The notes beneath the pieces are model-generated. The model was not told the DNA's origin, did no database searches, and was given only the letters and a program-made list of their open reading frames with translations. Position numbers and translations under genes: made by a program. A stretch of DNA of 64,000 nucleotides from Tepidimonas taiwanensis (GTDB lineage Bacteria > Pseudomonadota > Gammaproteobacteria > Burkholderiales > Burkholderiaceae_C), in contig NZ_CP083911.1 in the NCBI RefSeq assembly GCF_020162115.1, positions 2,170,001 to 2,234,000 of the forward strand. The letters are read 5' to 3'. Shown in pieces: positions 33,198-41,354 of the stretch (the stretch's first letter is position 1; each line of letters begins with the position of its first letter).

Positions 33198-34292
33198 TCA
33201 TATGGCATACTGCTGAGCGACCCACTGGCGGTACGCGCCGCTTTGCACGCGCGCCACCCACTGCGGGTGGTCGAGGTACCACTGCACGGTCTTGCGGATG
33301 CCGCTCTCGAAGGTCTCGGCCGGCCGCCAGCCCAGTTCGCGCTCGATTTTGCGGATATCCATCGCGTAGCGCCGGTCGTGCCCTGGGCGGTCGGCGACGA
33401 AGGTGATGAGCTGCTCGTAGCGTTCGACGGGCGCACCGCTGCGCGCGTCGCGCACGCCGCGCTGCGGTGCCGGGGCGAGTTCGTCGAGCAGGGCGCAAAC
33501 GGTGCGCACGACCTCGAGGTTGGTTTTTTCGCTGCGGCCGCCGATGTTGTAGGTCTGGCCCGGCGTGCCGGCCTCCAACACACGGCGGATGGCGCTGCAG
33601 TGGTCGCCAACGTAGAGCCAGTCGCGCACCTGCTGGCCGTCGCCGTAGACGGGCAGCGGTTTGCCCGCGAGCGCGTTGACGATGATGAGCGGGATGAGCT
33701 TCTCCGGAAAGTGGTACGGCCCGTAGTTGTTGGAGCAGTTGGTGGTGAGCACCGGCAGGCCGTAGGTGTGGTGCCACGCACGCACGAGGTGGTCGCTCGC
33801 GGCTTTGCTGGCGCTGTAGGGGCTGTTGGGTTCGTAGCGGTTGGTCTCGGCAAAGGGCGGGTCGGTCGGGGAGAGGCTGCCGTAGACCTCGTCGGTGCTC
33901 ACATGCAGAAAGCGAAACGCTGGCCGTTCGGCTTCGGGCAGCGTGGACCAATAGGCCCGCACCGCCTCCAGCAGCCGGAAGGTGCCCACCACGTTGGTCT
34001 GGATGAAATCCTCCGGCCCATGGATGGAGCGGTCGACATGGCTTTCAGCAGCAAAGTTGACCACCGCCCGCGGGCGATGCTCGGCCAGCAGCCGCTCCAG
34101 CAGCGCGCGGTCGCCGATGTCGCCCTGCACGAAGGTGTGGCGCGCATCGCCTTCGAGCGCGGCGAGGTTCTCGCGGTTGCCGGCGTAGGTGAGTTTGTCG
34201 AGGTTGACGATGGGTTCGTCGCTGCACCGAAACCAGTCGAGGACGAAGTTGCTGCCGATGAAGCCGACACCGCCGGTGACGAGGAGGGTCAT
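33198..34292 (-). CDS. rmlB: dTDP-glucose 4,6-dehydratase
   Basis: 364 residues. Makes dTDP-4-keto-6-deoxyglucose. Starts MTLLVTGGVGFIGSNFVLDWF with the NAD-binding GxxGFIG; VVNFAAESHVDRSI, FLHVSTDEVYGSL (Thr/Asp/Glu catalytic set) and YSASKAASDHLVRAW (YxxxK) all present. An in-frame extension to 34355 is not used by the family. It is the rightmost gene of the minus-strand cluster, 93 bases upstream of the protease gene, so the rml operon or its remnant starts here. Confidence 0.96.
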   Translation of the reverse strand: MTLLVTGGVGFIGSNFVLDWFRCSDEPIVNLDKLTYAGNRENLAALEGDARHTFVQGDIGDRALLERLLAEHRPRAVVNFAAESHVDRSIHGPEDFIQTNVVGTFRLLEAVRAYWSTLPEAERPAFRFLHVSTDEVYGSLSPTDPPFAETNRYEPNSPYSASKAASDHLVRAWHHTYGLPVLTTNCSNNYGPYHFPEKLIPLIIVNALAGKPLPVYGDGQQVRDWLYVGDHCSAIRRVLEAGTPGQTYNIGGRSEKTNLEVVRTVCALLDELAPAPQRGVRDARSGAPVERYEQLITFVADRPGHDRRYAMDIRKIERELGWRPAETFESGIRKTVQWYLDHPQWVARVQSGAYRQWVAQQYAI

Positions 34293-34604
34293 GGAATGAA
34301 GCACGAAAGCAGAAATGGCAGGAAGTTTACGCGTCAGACGCGTGGGTCGCGCCATGGGGGCTGTCCGAATTTTTGTGGGTGCGAGCCCGCCTATGGAGGG
34401 GACTCAGGCCGCATATGGCGCGGCCGGTTGGGTGAAGCGCTGGCCGTGGGCAAGAGCCTGTCGGGAATATCTTGTTCGAAGCCTGCTGGCCCCGTCGCCG
34501 GCTCTCATCCCCGCTGCGCGGCGCTGCTTTTGTACGGATATCCAGTTGCGCCCCAGGAGCCCTCTCTCTACGATGCATGTGGATAACCGGTCAGGGAGGA
34601 TGTA
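34293..34604. other. Intergenic region between rmlB and comEA-like gene
   Basis: A divergent gap of 312 bases that should hold promoters for both flanking genes. I see a small inverted repeat with 6-bp arms (GGCCGC/GCGGCC, 34407-34425). Open frames here have no recognisable product. Nothing else is supported. Confidence 0.4.
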
Positions 34605-34985
34605 ATGGCAAAAGGGCACCTGTGGCGGTATGGGGCGGCGCTGGTCGCTGGTTGGATCATTGGGTGGTCAGCGCTGGCGGCCGGCCCCGTGGTCGAGGTC
34701 AACCGCGCCAGTGCGGCCGACCTCGCAGCCCTGCCGGGGATCGGGCCGGTGCTCGCGCAGCGGGTGATCGAAGCCCGCCAGGCCCGGCCGTTCACGAGCT
34801 GGGCGGACCTGCAGGCGCGCGTGCGGGGGATCGGCCCCAAGACCGCCGAACGGCTGTCTGTCGAAGGCTTGCGCGTGGACGGGAGCAGCTATGGCCAGGA
34901 GCTCGCGCGCCACACGGCCCGCGGCAGTACCCCATCGTCTCTGACGGAGACCCCGCCACCCTCGGCCGGGTATCGCGGACGATAG
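34605..34985 (+). CDS. ComEA-like helix-hairpin-helix protein
   Basis: 126 residues. A signal-anchor-like N-terminus (YGAALVAGWIIGWSALAAG) is followed by VVEVNRASAADLAALPGIGPVLAQRVIEARQARPF and a second FTSWADLQARVRGIGPKTAERL, i.e. tandem HhH motifs that bind DNA backbones (given here in parts). ComEA proteins hold incoming DNA in the periplasm during natural transformation. The last 30 residues are Ser/Thr/Pro-rich and unlike the family. A GGGAGG precedes the ATG. No other competence genes lie nearby. Confidence 0.85.
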   Translation: MAKGHLWRYGAALVAGWIIGWSALAAGPVVEVNRASAADLAALPGIGPVLAQRVIEARQARPFTSWADLQARVRGIGPKTAERLSVEGLRVDGSSYGQELARHTARGSTPSSLTETPPPSAGYRGR

Positions 34986-35119
34986 ACCAACGGCCGACGA
35001 GCCGTCGGCGCGGGCCATCGGTGCTGCGCAGCCGATGGACACACCCAAGATGCGCGATACCGGCAAAGCAACGGGCACAACGACAGATCACTGTCATGCC
35101 GACACGCATCCATCATCGA

Positions 35120-35131
35120 ACGAACGTTCGT
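35120..35131. promoter_or_regulatory. 12-bp palindrome upstream of the acyl-CoA-binding protein gene
   Basis: The perfect palindrome ACGAACGTTCGT lies 15 bases before the ATG at 35146, next to a TACTAT that could be a -10 element. Operators of this size and symmetry suit TetR-family repressors of fatty-acid genes, but no regulator gene is near and the match is from pattern only. Confidence 0.35.
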
Positions 35132-35145
35132 ACTATGATTGCAAT

Positions 35146-35403
35146 ATGAGTACCGACATCCAAGCCGCTTTCGAAGCCGCGCTGCAGCGCATCCCCACGC
35201 TCACCCAGCGCCCCGACAACAACACGCTGCTGCAGCTCTACGCCCTTTACAAGCAGGCCACGGAGGGCGACAACACCACGCCCAAACCCAGCCTGACCGA
35301 CGTGGTCGCGCGGGCCAAGTGGGACGCATGGACCAAGCTCAAAGGCGTGGCACGCGAGGAGGCCATGCGCCGCTATGCGGCGCTGGTGGAAACGCTGGAG
35401 TAA
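35146..35403 (+). CDS. Acyl-CoA-binding protein
   Basis: 85 residues, the usual ACBP length. Binds medium- and long-chain acyl-CoA esters in the cytoplasm. MSTDIQAAFEAALQRIP, then LLQLYALYKQATEGDNTTPKP and KWDAWTKLKGVAREEAMRRY contain the conserved YALYKQAT/GD and KWDAW features. An in-frame upstream ATG at 35035 gives an unrelated tail, so the start is set by homology. Small intergenic region follows, then a convergent oxidoreductase gene. Confidence 0.95.
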   Translation: MSTDIQAAFEAALQRIPTLTQRPDNNTLLQLYALYKQATEGDNTTPKPSLTDVVARAKWDAWTKLKGVAREEAMRRYAALVETLE

Positions 35404-35489
35404 ACGATCGCCGCAGGGGGGCTCGCCTGTCACGAGCGACGGTGCGCACGCGGCGCTGGCCGACACGGAGGATTCAGCGCTACCGCCTT

Positions 35490-35569
35490 GGCTGGTCAGC
35501 GCACTCGGGAGGTCGGCCGCCGCGCAGTATGCGCGTGCTGGGCTGGTCAGCGCGCCCGGGGGGGGGGGG
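35490..35569. repeat. Short direct repeats and a 12-G tract
   Basis: GGCTGGTCAGCGC occurs at 35490-35502 and 35541-35553, with a partial third copy after 35571. Between and after them is a run of 12 G residues (35558-35569), ending seven bases before the oxidoreductase stop. Such runs slip easily in replication and sequencing. Confidence 0.6.
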
Positions 35570-35575
35570 CGACGG

Positions 35576-37699
35576 TCAGCCGCGCGCGGGGGTAACAGCC
35601 GCCACGCGCAGCACCTCGACCGCGCAGTCGTAGAACGTCGGACCGCCGCCGAGGTCGGTCAGCGCTTGGCTGGTCAGTTCGTTGACGTTGGTGCCGTCCG
35701 CGCCGAACTTGCGCCACCAAATCCCCAAGCCGACCACCACGCCGGGGCGCGCGCGGCCATTCAGGCGCGCGCGGGTGCGGTGGCGGCCGCGGTCGTTGAA
35801 GACCTCCACCCAGTCGCCATCGGCGATACCGCGCGGGGCGGCGTCGTCCGGGTGCATCTCCAGCACCGGCTCGCCCTCGGCGTCGCGCAGCGACGTGACG
35901 TTGACGAAGGTCGAGTTCAGAAAGTTGCGCGCCGGCGGCGAAATCATCGCCAGCGGGTGGCGCGGGTCAGCGCCGGGCGGTTCGTGATTCGGCAACACCG
36001 CCGGCAGCGGATCCAGCCCCTGCGCAGCCAGCCGCGGGCTGGCAAATTCAAACTTGCCCGACGGCGTGGGGAACCCCCCATTGGCAAACGGCGCGTCGGG
36101 CACCGCCAGCGGCGCGTGGCCCTCGCGCAGCAGGGTTTCGAAGTCCACCGCATCGCCAAATGCCTGGCGGCACAGCGTCAGGTCGTCGTCGGCAAAGCAC
36201 GGTTCGTCAAAGCCCATGCGCCGCGCCAGCTCCCGAAACACCCAGGTGTTGGGCCGCGCCTGTGCCAGCGGCGCGATTGCCGGGCGGTTGAGCAGCACGT
36301 CGGTGTGCCCGTAACTCAGGTGGATGTCCCAGTGTTCGAGCTGCGTGGTAGCGGGCAGGACGTAGTCGGCGTAGTCGGCCGTGTCGGTCTGGAACTGCTC
36401 GAGCACGACGGTGAACAGGTCCTCGCGCGCGAAGCCCTGCACCACCCGACGCGACTCTGGTGCCACCGCCACGGGGTTGCTGTTGTAGACGATGAGCGCC
36501 TCGATCGCCGGGCCGAAGTCCGGCGAGGCGGGACGCAGCAGCGCGTCCCCGATCGTGCTCATGTTGATGACGCGCGGCTGCGGGCAGGGGCTGCGCTGCA
36601 AGAGGTCCGGCCGGTACAGCACGTCGCGCTGCACCGGGTACCAGCCGGAGCTCGACAGCAGCAGGCCGCCGGCGCGGTGCCGCCACGCCCCGATCACGGT
36701 GGGCAGACAGGCCACGGCGCGCACCGCGTTGGCCCCGCCGCGCACGCGCTGCATGCCGTAGTTGAGACGGATGGCCACCGGGTCGCGCCGCTCGACACAC
36801 GCGCCGATGTCGCGCGCCAGCGCCGTGATCTGCTCCACGGGCAGCCCGCACACCGCCGCCGCGCGCGCCGGCGGCCACTGCAGGGCACGTTCGCGCAGCG
36901 CCTCCCGCCCCAGCGTGTGGCGCTGCACGTAGTCGTCATCGACCCAGCCGTGCACGATGCATTCGTGCATCAGCGCATAGGCCAGTGCCGCGTCGGTGCC
37001 GGGCAGCAGGGCGAGGTGCGCGTGGCATTTTTCGGCGGTTTCGGTGCGGCGCGGGTCGATGCACACCAGGCGCGCGCCCGCGCGCTTGGCCTGTTGGGCG
37101 TAGCGCCAGAAGTGCAGGTTGCTGCCGATGCTGTTGCTGCCCCAGATCAGGATCAGTTTGCTCTCGGCGAAGTGCTCCACCCGCATGCCGACCTTGCCGC
37201 CGAGCGTGTAAGCGAGCCCCGCCGCCCCGGCCGATGCACAGATGGTTCGGTCCAGCAGCGACGCCCCGAGCCGGTGGAAGAAGCGCGCGGCCATCGCCTC
37301 GCCCTGCACCAGCCCCATCGTGCCCGCGTAGCTGTACGGCAGAATGGCCTGCGGGTCACGCGCGGCGATCGCGCGCAGCCGCGCCGCGATGTCGTCTAGC
37401 GCCTCGTCCCACGTCACCGGCTCGAAGCACCCCGCCCCTTTGGGCCCCACGCAGCGCAGCGGCTGCCGCAGGCGATCCGGGTGATAAACCCGCTCCAGAT
37501 AACGGCTGACCTTGGTGCACAGCACGCCACCGGTTTGCGCGTGGTCGGGGTTGCCCTGCAGCCGCACCGCGCGGCCGTCGTGCACGGTCGTGACGAACGA
37601 GCAGGTATCCGGACAGTCGTGGGGGCAGGCACCGATGACGGTGCGCGCGGTGTCTGCGCTTGCGGCACCGGCGGCGACAAAAGGGGGATCGGCTGACAT
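35576..37699 (-). CDS. Molybdopterin-dependent oxidoreductase (DMSO reductase family)
   Basis: 707 residues. IGACPHDCPDTCSF plus GVLCTKVSRYLERVYHPDRL forms the N-terminal Cys set for a [4Fe-4S] cluster (CxxxCxxxC...C). RDPQAILPYSYAGTMGLVQG and ILIWGSNSIGSNLHFW are typical cofactor-binding regions, and the C-terminal molydopterin-dinucleotide domain runs from about PLAMISPPARNFLNSTFVN to the end, including MHPDDAAPRGIADGDWVEVFNDRG (parts). No Tat signal or partner Fe-S/membrane subunit is next to it, so it is probably a soluble single-subunit enzyme of unknown substrate. ATG 37699 is favoured; a 20-bp direct repeat spans the start codon. Confidence 0.88.
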   Translation of the reverse strand: MSADPPFVAAGAASADTARTVIGACPHDCPDTCSFVTTVHDGRAVRLQGNPDHAQTGGVLCTKVSRYLERVYHPDRLRQPLRCVGPKGAGCFEPVTWDEALDDIAARLRAIAARDPQAILPYSYAGTMGLVQGEAMAARFFHRLGASLLDRTICASAGAAGLAYTLGGKVGMRVEHFAESKLILIWGSNSIGSNLHFWRYAQQAKRAGARLVCIDPRRTETAEKCHAHLALLPGTDAALAYALMHECIVHGWVDDDYVQRHTLGREALRERALQWPPARAAAVCGLPVEQITALARDIGACVERRDPVAIRLNYGMQRVRGGANAVRAVACLPTVIGAWRHRAGGLLLSSSGWYPVQRDVLYRPDLLQRSPCPQPRVINMSTIGDALLRPASPDFGPAIEALIVYNSNPVAVAPESRRVVQGFAREDLFTVVLEQFQTDTADYADYVLPATTQLEHWDIHLSYGHTDVLLNRPAIAPLAQARPNTWVFRELARRMGFDEPCFADDDLTLCRQAFGDAVDFETLLREGHAPLAVPDAPFANGGFPTPSGKFEFASPRLAAQGLDPLPAVLPNHEPPGADPRHPLAMISPPARNFLNSTFVNVTSLRDAEGEPVLEMHPDDAAPRGIADGDWVEVFNDRGRHRTRARLNGRARPGVVVGLGIWWRKFGADGTNVNELTSQALTDLGGGPTFYDCAVEVLRVAAVTPARG

Positions 37700-37772
37700 G
37701 CGCGCATGGTACGTCACGCAGCGACACGCCGTCGTCGCCGGGCGTGACGGCATGACATGCGCGCATGGTACG
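37694..37772. repeat. 20-bp direct repeat around the oxidoreductase start
   Basis: TGACATGCGCGCATGGTACG is found at 37694-37713 and again, without mismatch, at 37753-37772. Each copy contains a self-complementary ATGCGCGCAT core. The first copy covers the start codon of the oxidoreductase. They may be duplicated operator sites or the result of a local duplication of the 5' end. Confidence 0.7.
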
Positions 37773-37834
37773 CCACCGTCGCCATCCCCTTGCAGCGCGC
37801 CGGCTCCAGCTCACGCATCCCCCGGACCACTATT

Positions 37835-37927
37835 GATCCGGTACGAAGAAGTTTTGACACTCCCGCAGCGTTCCGTGCTCGTAAGGGAAGCGGGGGATTC
37901 AAGACAAAACCGTGCCGGAGCAATAGG
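37835..37927 (+). repeat. Dispersed intergenic repeat, copy A
   Basis: One of three diverged copies. It starts GATCCGGTACGAAGAAG, contains CCCGCAGCGTTCCGTGC and GACAAAACCGTGC, and has imperfect hairpin arms (37860-37868 with 37912-37920, seven of nine pairs). It lies in the divergent gap between the oxidoreductase and the M20 amidohydrolase. Other copies: 51687-51770 and 55086-55165, same orientation. Confidence 0.65.
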
Positions 37928-37982
37928 CTGCCGAACACCCGCACAGGCACACGGGCGCATCGTTTCACGTTAGCATGACCGC

Positions 37983-39212
37983 ATGAAGCTGATCGAGCCC
38001 ATCGTCGCGCAGGCGGCGGCGTTTGCCGCCATCCGCCGGGATCTGCACGCGCACCCGGAGTTGTGCTTCGAGGAGGTGCGCACCGCCGAGCGGGTGGCGG
38101 CGCTGCTTGGCGAGTGGGGCATCCCCGTCCACTGGGGGTTGGGCAAAACCGGGGTGGTCGGCGTCCTCCACGGGCGCGACGGCGGGGCGTGTGGCCGCGC
38201 CGTGGGCCTGCGCGCGGACATGGACGCGCTGCCGATGACGGAGCTCAACACCTTCGACCACGCGAGCCGCCACCCGGGGCGCATGCACGCGTGCGGGCAC
38301 GACGGCCACACCGCGATGCTGCTGGCCGCGGCGCAACACCTGGCGCAGCAGCGCGACTTCGACGGCACGGTGGTGCTGATCTTCCAGCCGGCCGAGGAAG
38401 GCGGCGGTGGCGCGCGCGAGATGATCGCCGACGGGCTGTTCGAGCGCTTCCCCGTGGAAGCGGTGTTCGGCATGCACAACTGGCCCGGGCTGCCGGTGGG
38501 AACGTTCGCCGTCAGCCCCGGGCCGGTGATGGCCTCCAGCAACGAGTTCCGCATCACGCTGCGCGGCAAGGGGGGTCATGCGGCGCTGCCGCACACCACG
38601 GTGGACCCGGTGCCGGTGGCGTGCCAGCTGGTGCAGGCGTTCCAGACGATCCTGACGCGCAACCTGCGGCCGGTGGAGCCGGGCGTGATCTCAGTGACGA
38701 TGATCCACGCGGGCGAGACCACCAACGTCGTGCCCGACCACTGCGAGATCCAGGGCACGGTGCGCACGTTCACGGTGGAGACGCTCGACCTGATCGAGGC
38801 GCGCATGCGCGCGCTCACCGAGGGCATCGGCGCCGCGTTCGGCGTGCAGGTGGACTTTCACTTCCGGCGCAACTATCCGCCCACCGTCAACCACGCGCCG
38901 GAGGCGGCCTTCGCCGCCGAGGTCATGCGCGACATCGTCGGGCCCGAGCGCGTGGTGGCGCAGGAGCCGACGATGGGGGCCGAGGACTTCGCCTACATGC
39001 TGCAGGCCCGGCCCGGCGCGTATGTGTTCATCGGCAATGGTGACGGGGCACACCGCGCGGACTACGGACCCGGCCACGACGCGGGGCCGTGCACGCTGCA
39101 CAACCCGCGCTACGACTTCAACGATGCGCTGATTCCGCTGGGGGCGACGTTCTGGGTGACGCTGGCGAAGCGCTGGCTGGCGCGGCCCCAAACCGCTCCC
39201 GCGCAATCGTGA
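37983..39212 (+). CDS. M20-family amidohydrolase (hippurate hydrolase-like)
   Basis: 409 residues. A zinc-dependent amidohydrolase of the M20D type that cleaves N-acyl or N-benzoyl amino acids. RRDLHAHPELCFEE, GLRADMDALPMTE, HACGHDGHTAMLLAA and FQPAEEGGGGAREM contain the metal ligands and the bridging acid (Glu-Glu-Gly); the dimerisation insert includes GKGGHAALPHTTVDPV and AGETTNVVPDHCEIQGTVR. Late MGAEDFAYML supplies another ligand. The exact substrate cannot be told. The 3' end overlaps the convergent coaX by 95 bases. Confidence 0.93.
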   Translation: MKLIEPIVAQAAAFAAIRRDLHAHPELCFEEVRTAERVAALLGEWGIPVHWGLGKTGVVGVLHGRDGGACGRAVGLRADMDALPMTELNTFDHASRHPGRMHACGHDGHTAMLLAAAQHLAQQRDFDGTVVLIFQPAEEGGGGAREMIADGLFERFPVEAVFGMHNWPGLPVGTFAVSPGPVMASSNEFRITLRGKGGHAALPHTTVDPVPVACQLVQAFQTILTRNLRPVEPGVISVTMIHAGETTNVVPDHCEIQGTVRTFTVETLDLIEARMRALTEGIGAAFGVQVDFHFRRNYPPTVNHAPEAAFAAEVMRDIVGPERVVAQEPTMGAEDFAYMLQARPGAYVFIGNGDGAHRADYGPGHDAGPCTLHNPRYDFNDALIPLGATFWVTLAKRWLARPQTAPAQS

Positions 39213-39996
39213 GCAGCCCGTCGAAGATCAACCCCTCGACCAGCTCGAACGGCACCGTCATGTGCGGCGCCATCTTCCACCCGGCGCCGCCGGTCATCAG
39301 GCACACCGGCTCCTGCCCGCTGTGGGCGCGCAGGTTGTCCCACATGCGCTGCACGGCACCGGCGATCGCGAACGTCCCACCGCTCGTGAGCGCGTCGCTG
39401 GTGTTGGTGGGAAACGCCCGCACCTCCCCGGTGGGAACGTGCAAGCCCGCTGTGCCGGACTCCAGCGCGCGCAGCATGATGCCGTGCCCCGGCAGGATGA
39501 TGCCGCCGAGGAACCGCCCGCCCGCGTCGATGGCCTCCACCGTCACCGCGGTGCCGACCATTACCACCACGCACGGCCGCTGCTCACCGCGGGCCAGCAA
39601 CCGCTGGCGCGCGCCGATCATCGCCACCCAGCGGTCCGGCCCGAGCCGCGCCGGGTGGTCGTAACCGTTGACGAGGCCCGCTTCCGCTTGGCTGGGCACC
39701 ACCCACTGCACGGGGGCGTCCCAGAGTTCGAGCTGCTCCTCGACGCGGTAGCGCACGCCCGCGCCGGCGACGATGCTGCCCAGCACCCAGCGCGGGGCGC
39801 GCAACGCGCGCCAGTCGCCTTCGGCCAGTGTCTCGATATTCTCGAGAAACTGCACGCCGTGCGCCAACAGCCGCGCGCCCGGATGCGGCGCTTCGTACAG
39901 CGCCCACTTCAGGCGCGTGTTGCCCACGTCCAGCGCGAGCAAGGTGTCGGCGGTGCGGTGGACCGCATCGGGCGCGGGGGGCGGCACGGTCGTCAT
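39118..39996 (-). CDS. coaX: Type III pantothenate kinase
   Basis: About 292 residues. ATP-dependent phosphorylation of pantothenate, first step of coenzyme A synthesis. LLALDVGNTRLKWALYE is the phosphate-binding motif; LGPDRWVAMIGARQR and VVMVGTAVTVEAID are signature regions; FPTNTSDALTSGG and MTGGAG follow. The ATG at 39996 is preferred to 40038. The Pro/Ser/Ala-rich last 30 residues lie in the overlap with the amidohydrolase gene and look like a run-on past the usual end (TIARER). Confidence 0.94.
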   Translation of the reverse strand: MTTVPPPAPDAVHRTADTLLALDVGNTRLKWALYEAPHPGARLLAHGVQFLENIETLAEGDWRALRAPRWVLGSIVAGAGVRYRVEEQLELWDAPVQWVVPSQAEAGLVNGYDHPARLGPDRWVAMIGARQRLLARGEQRPCVVVMVGTAVTVEAIDAGGRFLGGIILPGHGIMLRALESGTAGLHVPTGEVRAFPTNTSDALTSGGTFAIAGAVQRMWDNLRAHSGQEPVCLMTGGAGWKMAPHMTVPFELVEGLIFDGLLTIARERFGAAPASASPASPRTSPPAESAHR

Positions 39997-40053
39997 GAAA
40001 ACATCATAAACCCGCGCTGCGCCCCGCTTGGCCGGCACCGGACAGTGGGCGCG

Positions 40054-41181
40054 TCAGTTCTGGCGCCAAGGCAGCCCACGGTGGCGCCAGCCCCCGCGCT
40101 GCCCCCGGTGCCCATGCTCGTCGAGGTCGCCCTCGAAACCCTCGAGAATGTTGTAGGCGGTCGCGCCCAGTTCGGTCGCGCGTCGTGCCGCCGCGATCGA
40201 GCGCGCCCCGCTGCGGCACAGCATCAGCAGCGGCCGGTCGTCCTGCGCGAGCAGCGCCCGCACGCCGTCGTCAAAGGCCGGGTTGGGCTGCATGCCGGGC
40301 CACTGCTTCCAGGCCAGCGGCACGGCCCCCGGCACGTAGCCGACCCACTCGCGCTCCGCGTCGGTGCGCACGTCCACGAGCCGCGCCCGCCCCGCCTGCA
40401 CCCACTGCCACGCCAGCGTCGGCGCGACGTCCCCGGCGTAGCCCTGCGCAGGTCGCGGCACCTCCAGCTCGGCGCCGGCCGCGTCGTGTCGCACGCCGCC
40501 GCGCAGGTTGGCCGGTACCGCCTCGTCCATGCGACGCGGCCGCGGCAGGTTCAGCCCGTTCATCAGCGCGATGAACTCGTCGCGCGAGCGGCCCGCAAGG
40601 CGCGGGTTGTGCGCCTTCTCGTGCCCGATGGTCGAGTGCGTGCGGCCGTGGTAGTCGTGCCCGGGCCAGACGATGGTGTCGTCCGGCAGCGCGAACAACA
40701 CACGCGTGATGCTGTCGTACAGGGTGCCGGCGTCGCCGGACTGAAAGTCGGTGCGACCGCACCCTTCGATGAGCAGCGCATCGCCAGTGAAGACGTGTCG
40801 CTGTCCCGCGTGTTCCCACAGGTAGCTCATGCTGCCGGCGGTGTGGCCGGGCGTGGCGAGCGCGCGCAGGCGCTGCGCACCAAACGGGATCTCATCGCCA
40901 TCGCGCAGCGCGCGGTGCACGGTCGTGATGCCGCAGGCGGCCGGCGCGGCCGTGTGCGCGCCGGTGTGCTCGGCGAGCCGCAGCGCGCTCGTGATGTGGT
41001 CCGCGTGGGCGTGGGTCTCGATCACCCACTGCAGGCGCAACCCGTACTCGCGCAGCACCTGCAGGTCGCGCTCGAGCTGCTCATCCACCGGGTCGATGAT
41101 GACGGCGTCGCGCGTGTCCACGTCGAAAAGCACGTAGGTGTACGTGCACGAATCGGGGTCGAAGAGCTGGATCGGGTTCAT
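40054..41181 (-). CDS. Persulfide dioxygenase-rhodanese fusion (MBL fold)
   Basis: 375 residues. The N-terminal metallo-beta-lactamase domain has THAHADH (56-62) and PGHTAGSMSY, FTGDALLIEGCGRTDFQ and WPGHDY, the set seen in ETHE1-like non-heme iron persulfide dioxygenases. A rhodanese domain runs from about 255; its active loop is C322-RSGARS. Such fusions oxidise glutathione persulfide and exchange sulfane sulfur during H2S detoxification. The start at 41181 (MNPIQLFDPDSCTYTYVL) suits the family; the frame is open to 41241. It is divergent from icmF with a 22-bp palindrome between. Confidence 0.9.
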   Translation of the reverse strand: MNPIQLFDPDSCTYTYVLFDVDTRDAVIIDPVDEQLERDLQVLREYGLRLQWVIETHAHADHITSALRLAEHTGAHTAAPAACGITTVHRALRDGDEIPFGAQRLRALATPGHTAGSMSYLWEHAGQRHVFTGDALLIEGCGRTDFQSGDAGTLYDSITRVLFALPDDTIVWPGHDYHGRTHSTIGHEKAHNPRLAGRSRDEFIALMNGLNLPRPRRMDEAVPANLRGGVRHDAAGAELEVPRPAQGYAGDVAPTLAWQWVQAGRARLVDVRTDAEREWVGYVPGAVPLAWKQWPGMQPNPAFDDGVRALLAQDDRPLLMLCRSGARSIAAARRATELGATAYNILEGFEGDLDEHGHRGQRGGWRHRGLPWRQN

Positions 41182-41255
41182 GGCAGCGCACATCGTAACG
41201 CGTGCGCCGCCCTCGCCAAAGCCGATTGGCAATGGCGTCAAAGTCCGCTAATATT

Positions 41256-41277
41256 TTGACGTTTACGTAAACGTCAA
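41256..41277. promoter_or_regulatory. 22-bp perfect palindrome, probable operator for icmF
   Basis: Perfect two-fold symmetry with no spacer, half-site TTGACGTTTAC, centred between 41266 and 41267. It is 78 bases upstream of icmF and 75 bases upstream of the divergent persulfide dioxygenase-rhodanese gene. The form (ACGT-rich, TTGAC ends) recalls operators I remember for MerR-family LiuR regulators of branched-chain amino-acid genes, which would suit icmF. The link is from memory and not proven. Confidence 0.65.
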
Positions 41278-41354
41278 TCTGAAGGGGCCACATTACGGCC
41301 CAAACGGCGGCACCACACGCCACTGCCCCCCACGCCAGCGCAGAGGAGACCCCC

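Noticed and set aside
34441..34560. A possible fourth copy of the dispersed repeat in reverse orientation between rmlB and the comEA-like gene
   Set aside because: Only short pieces such as a GTAC-containing end can be matched; alignment is no better than chance.
41256..41277. Reading the palindrome ends (TTGACG) as -35 boxes
   Set aside because: No convincing -10 lies at 17 bases on either strand, so I list only an operator.
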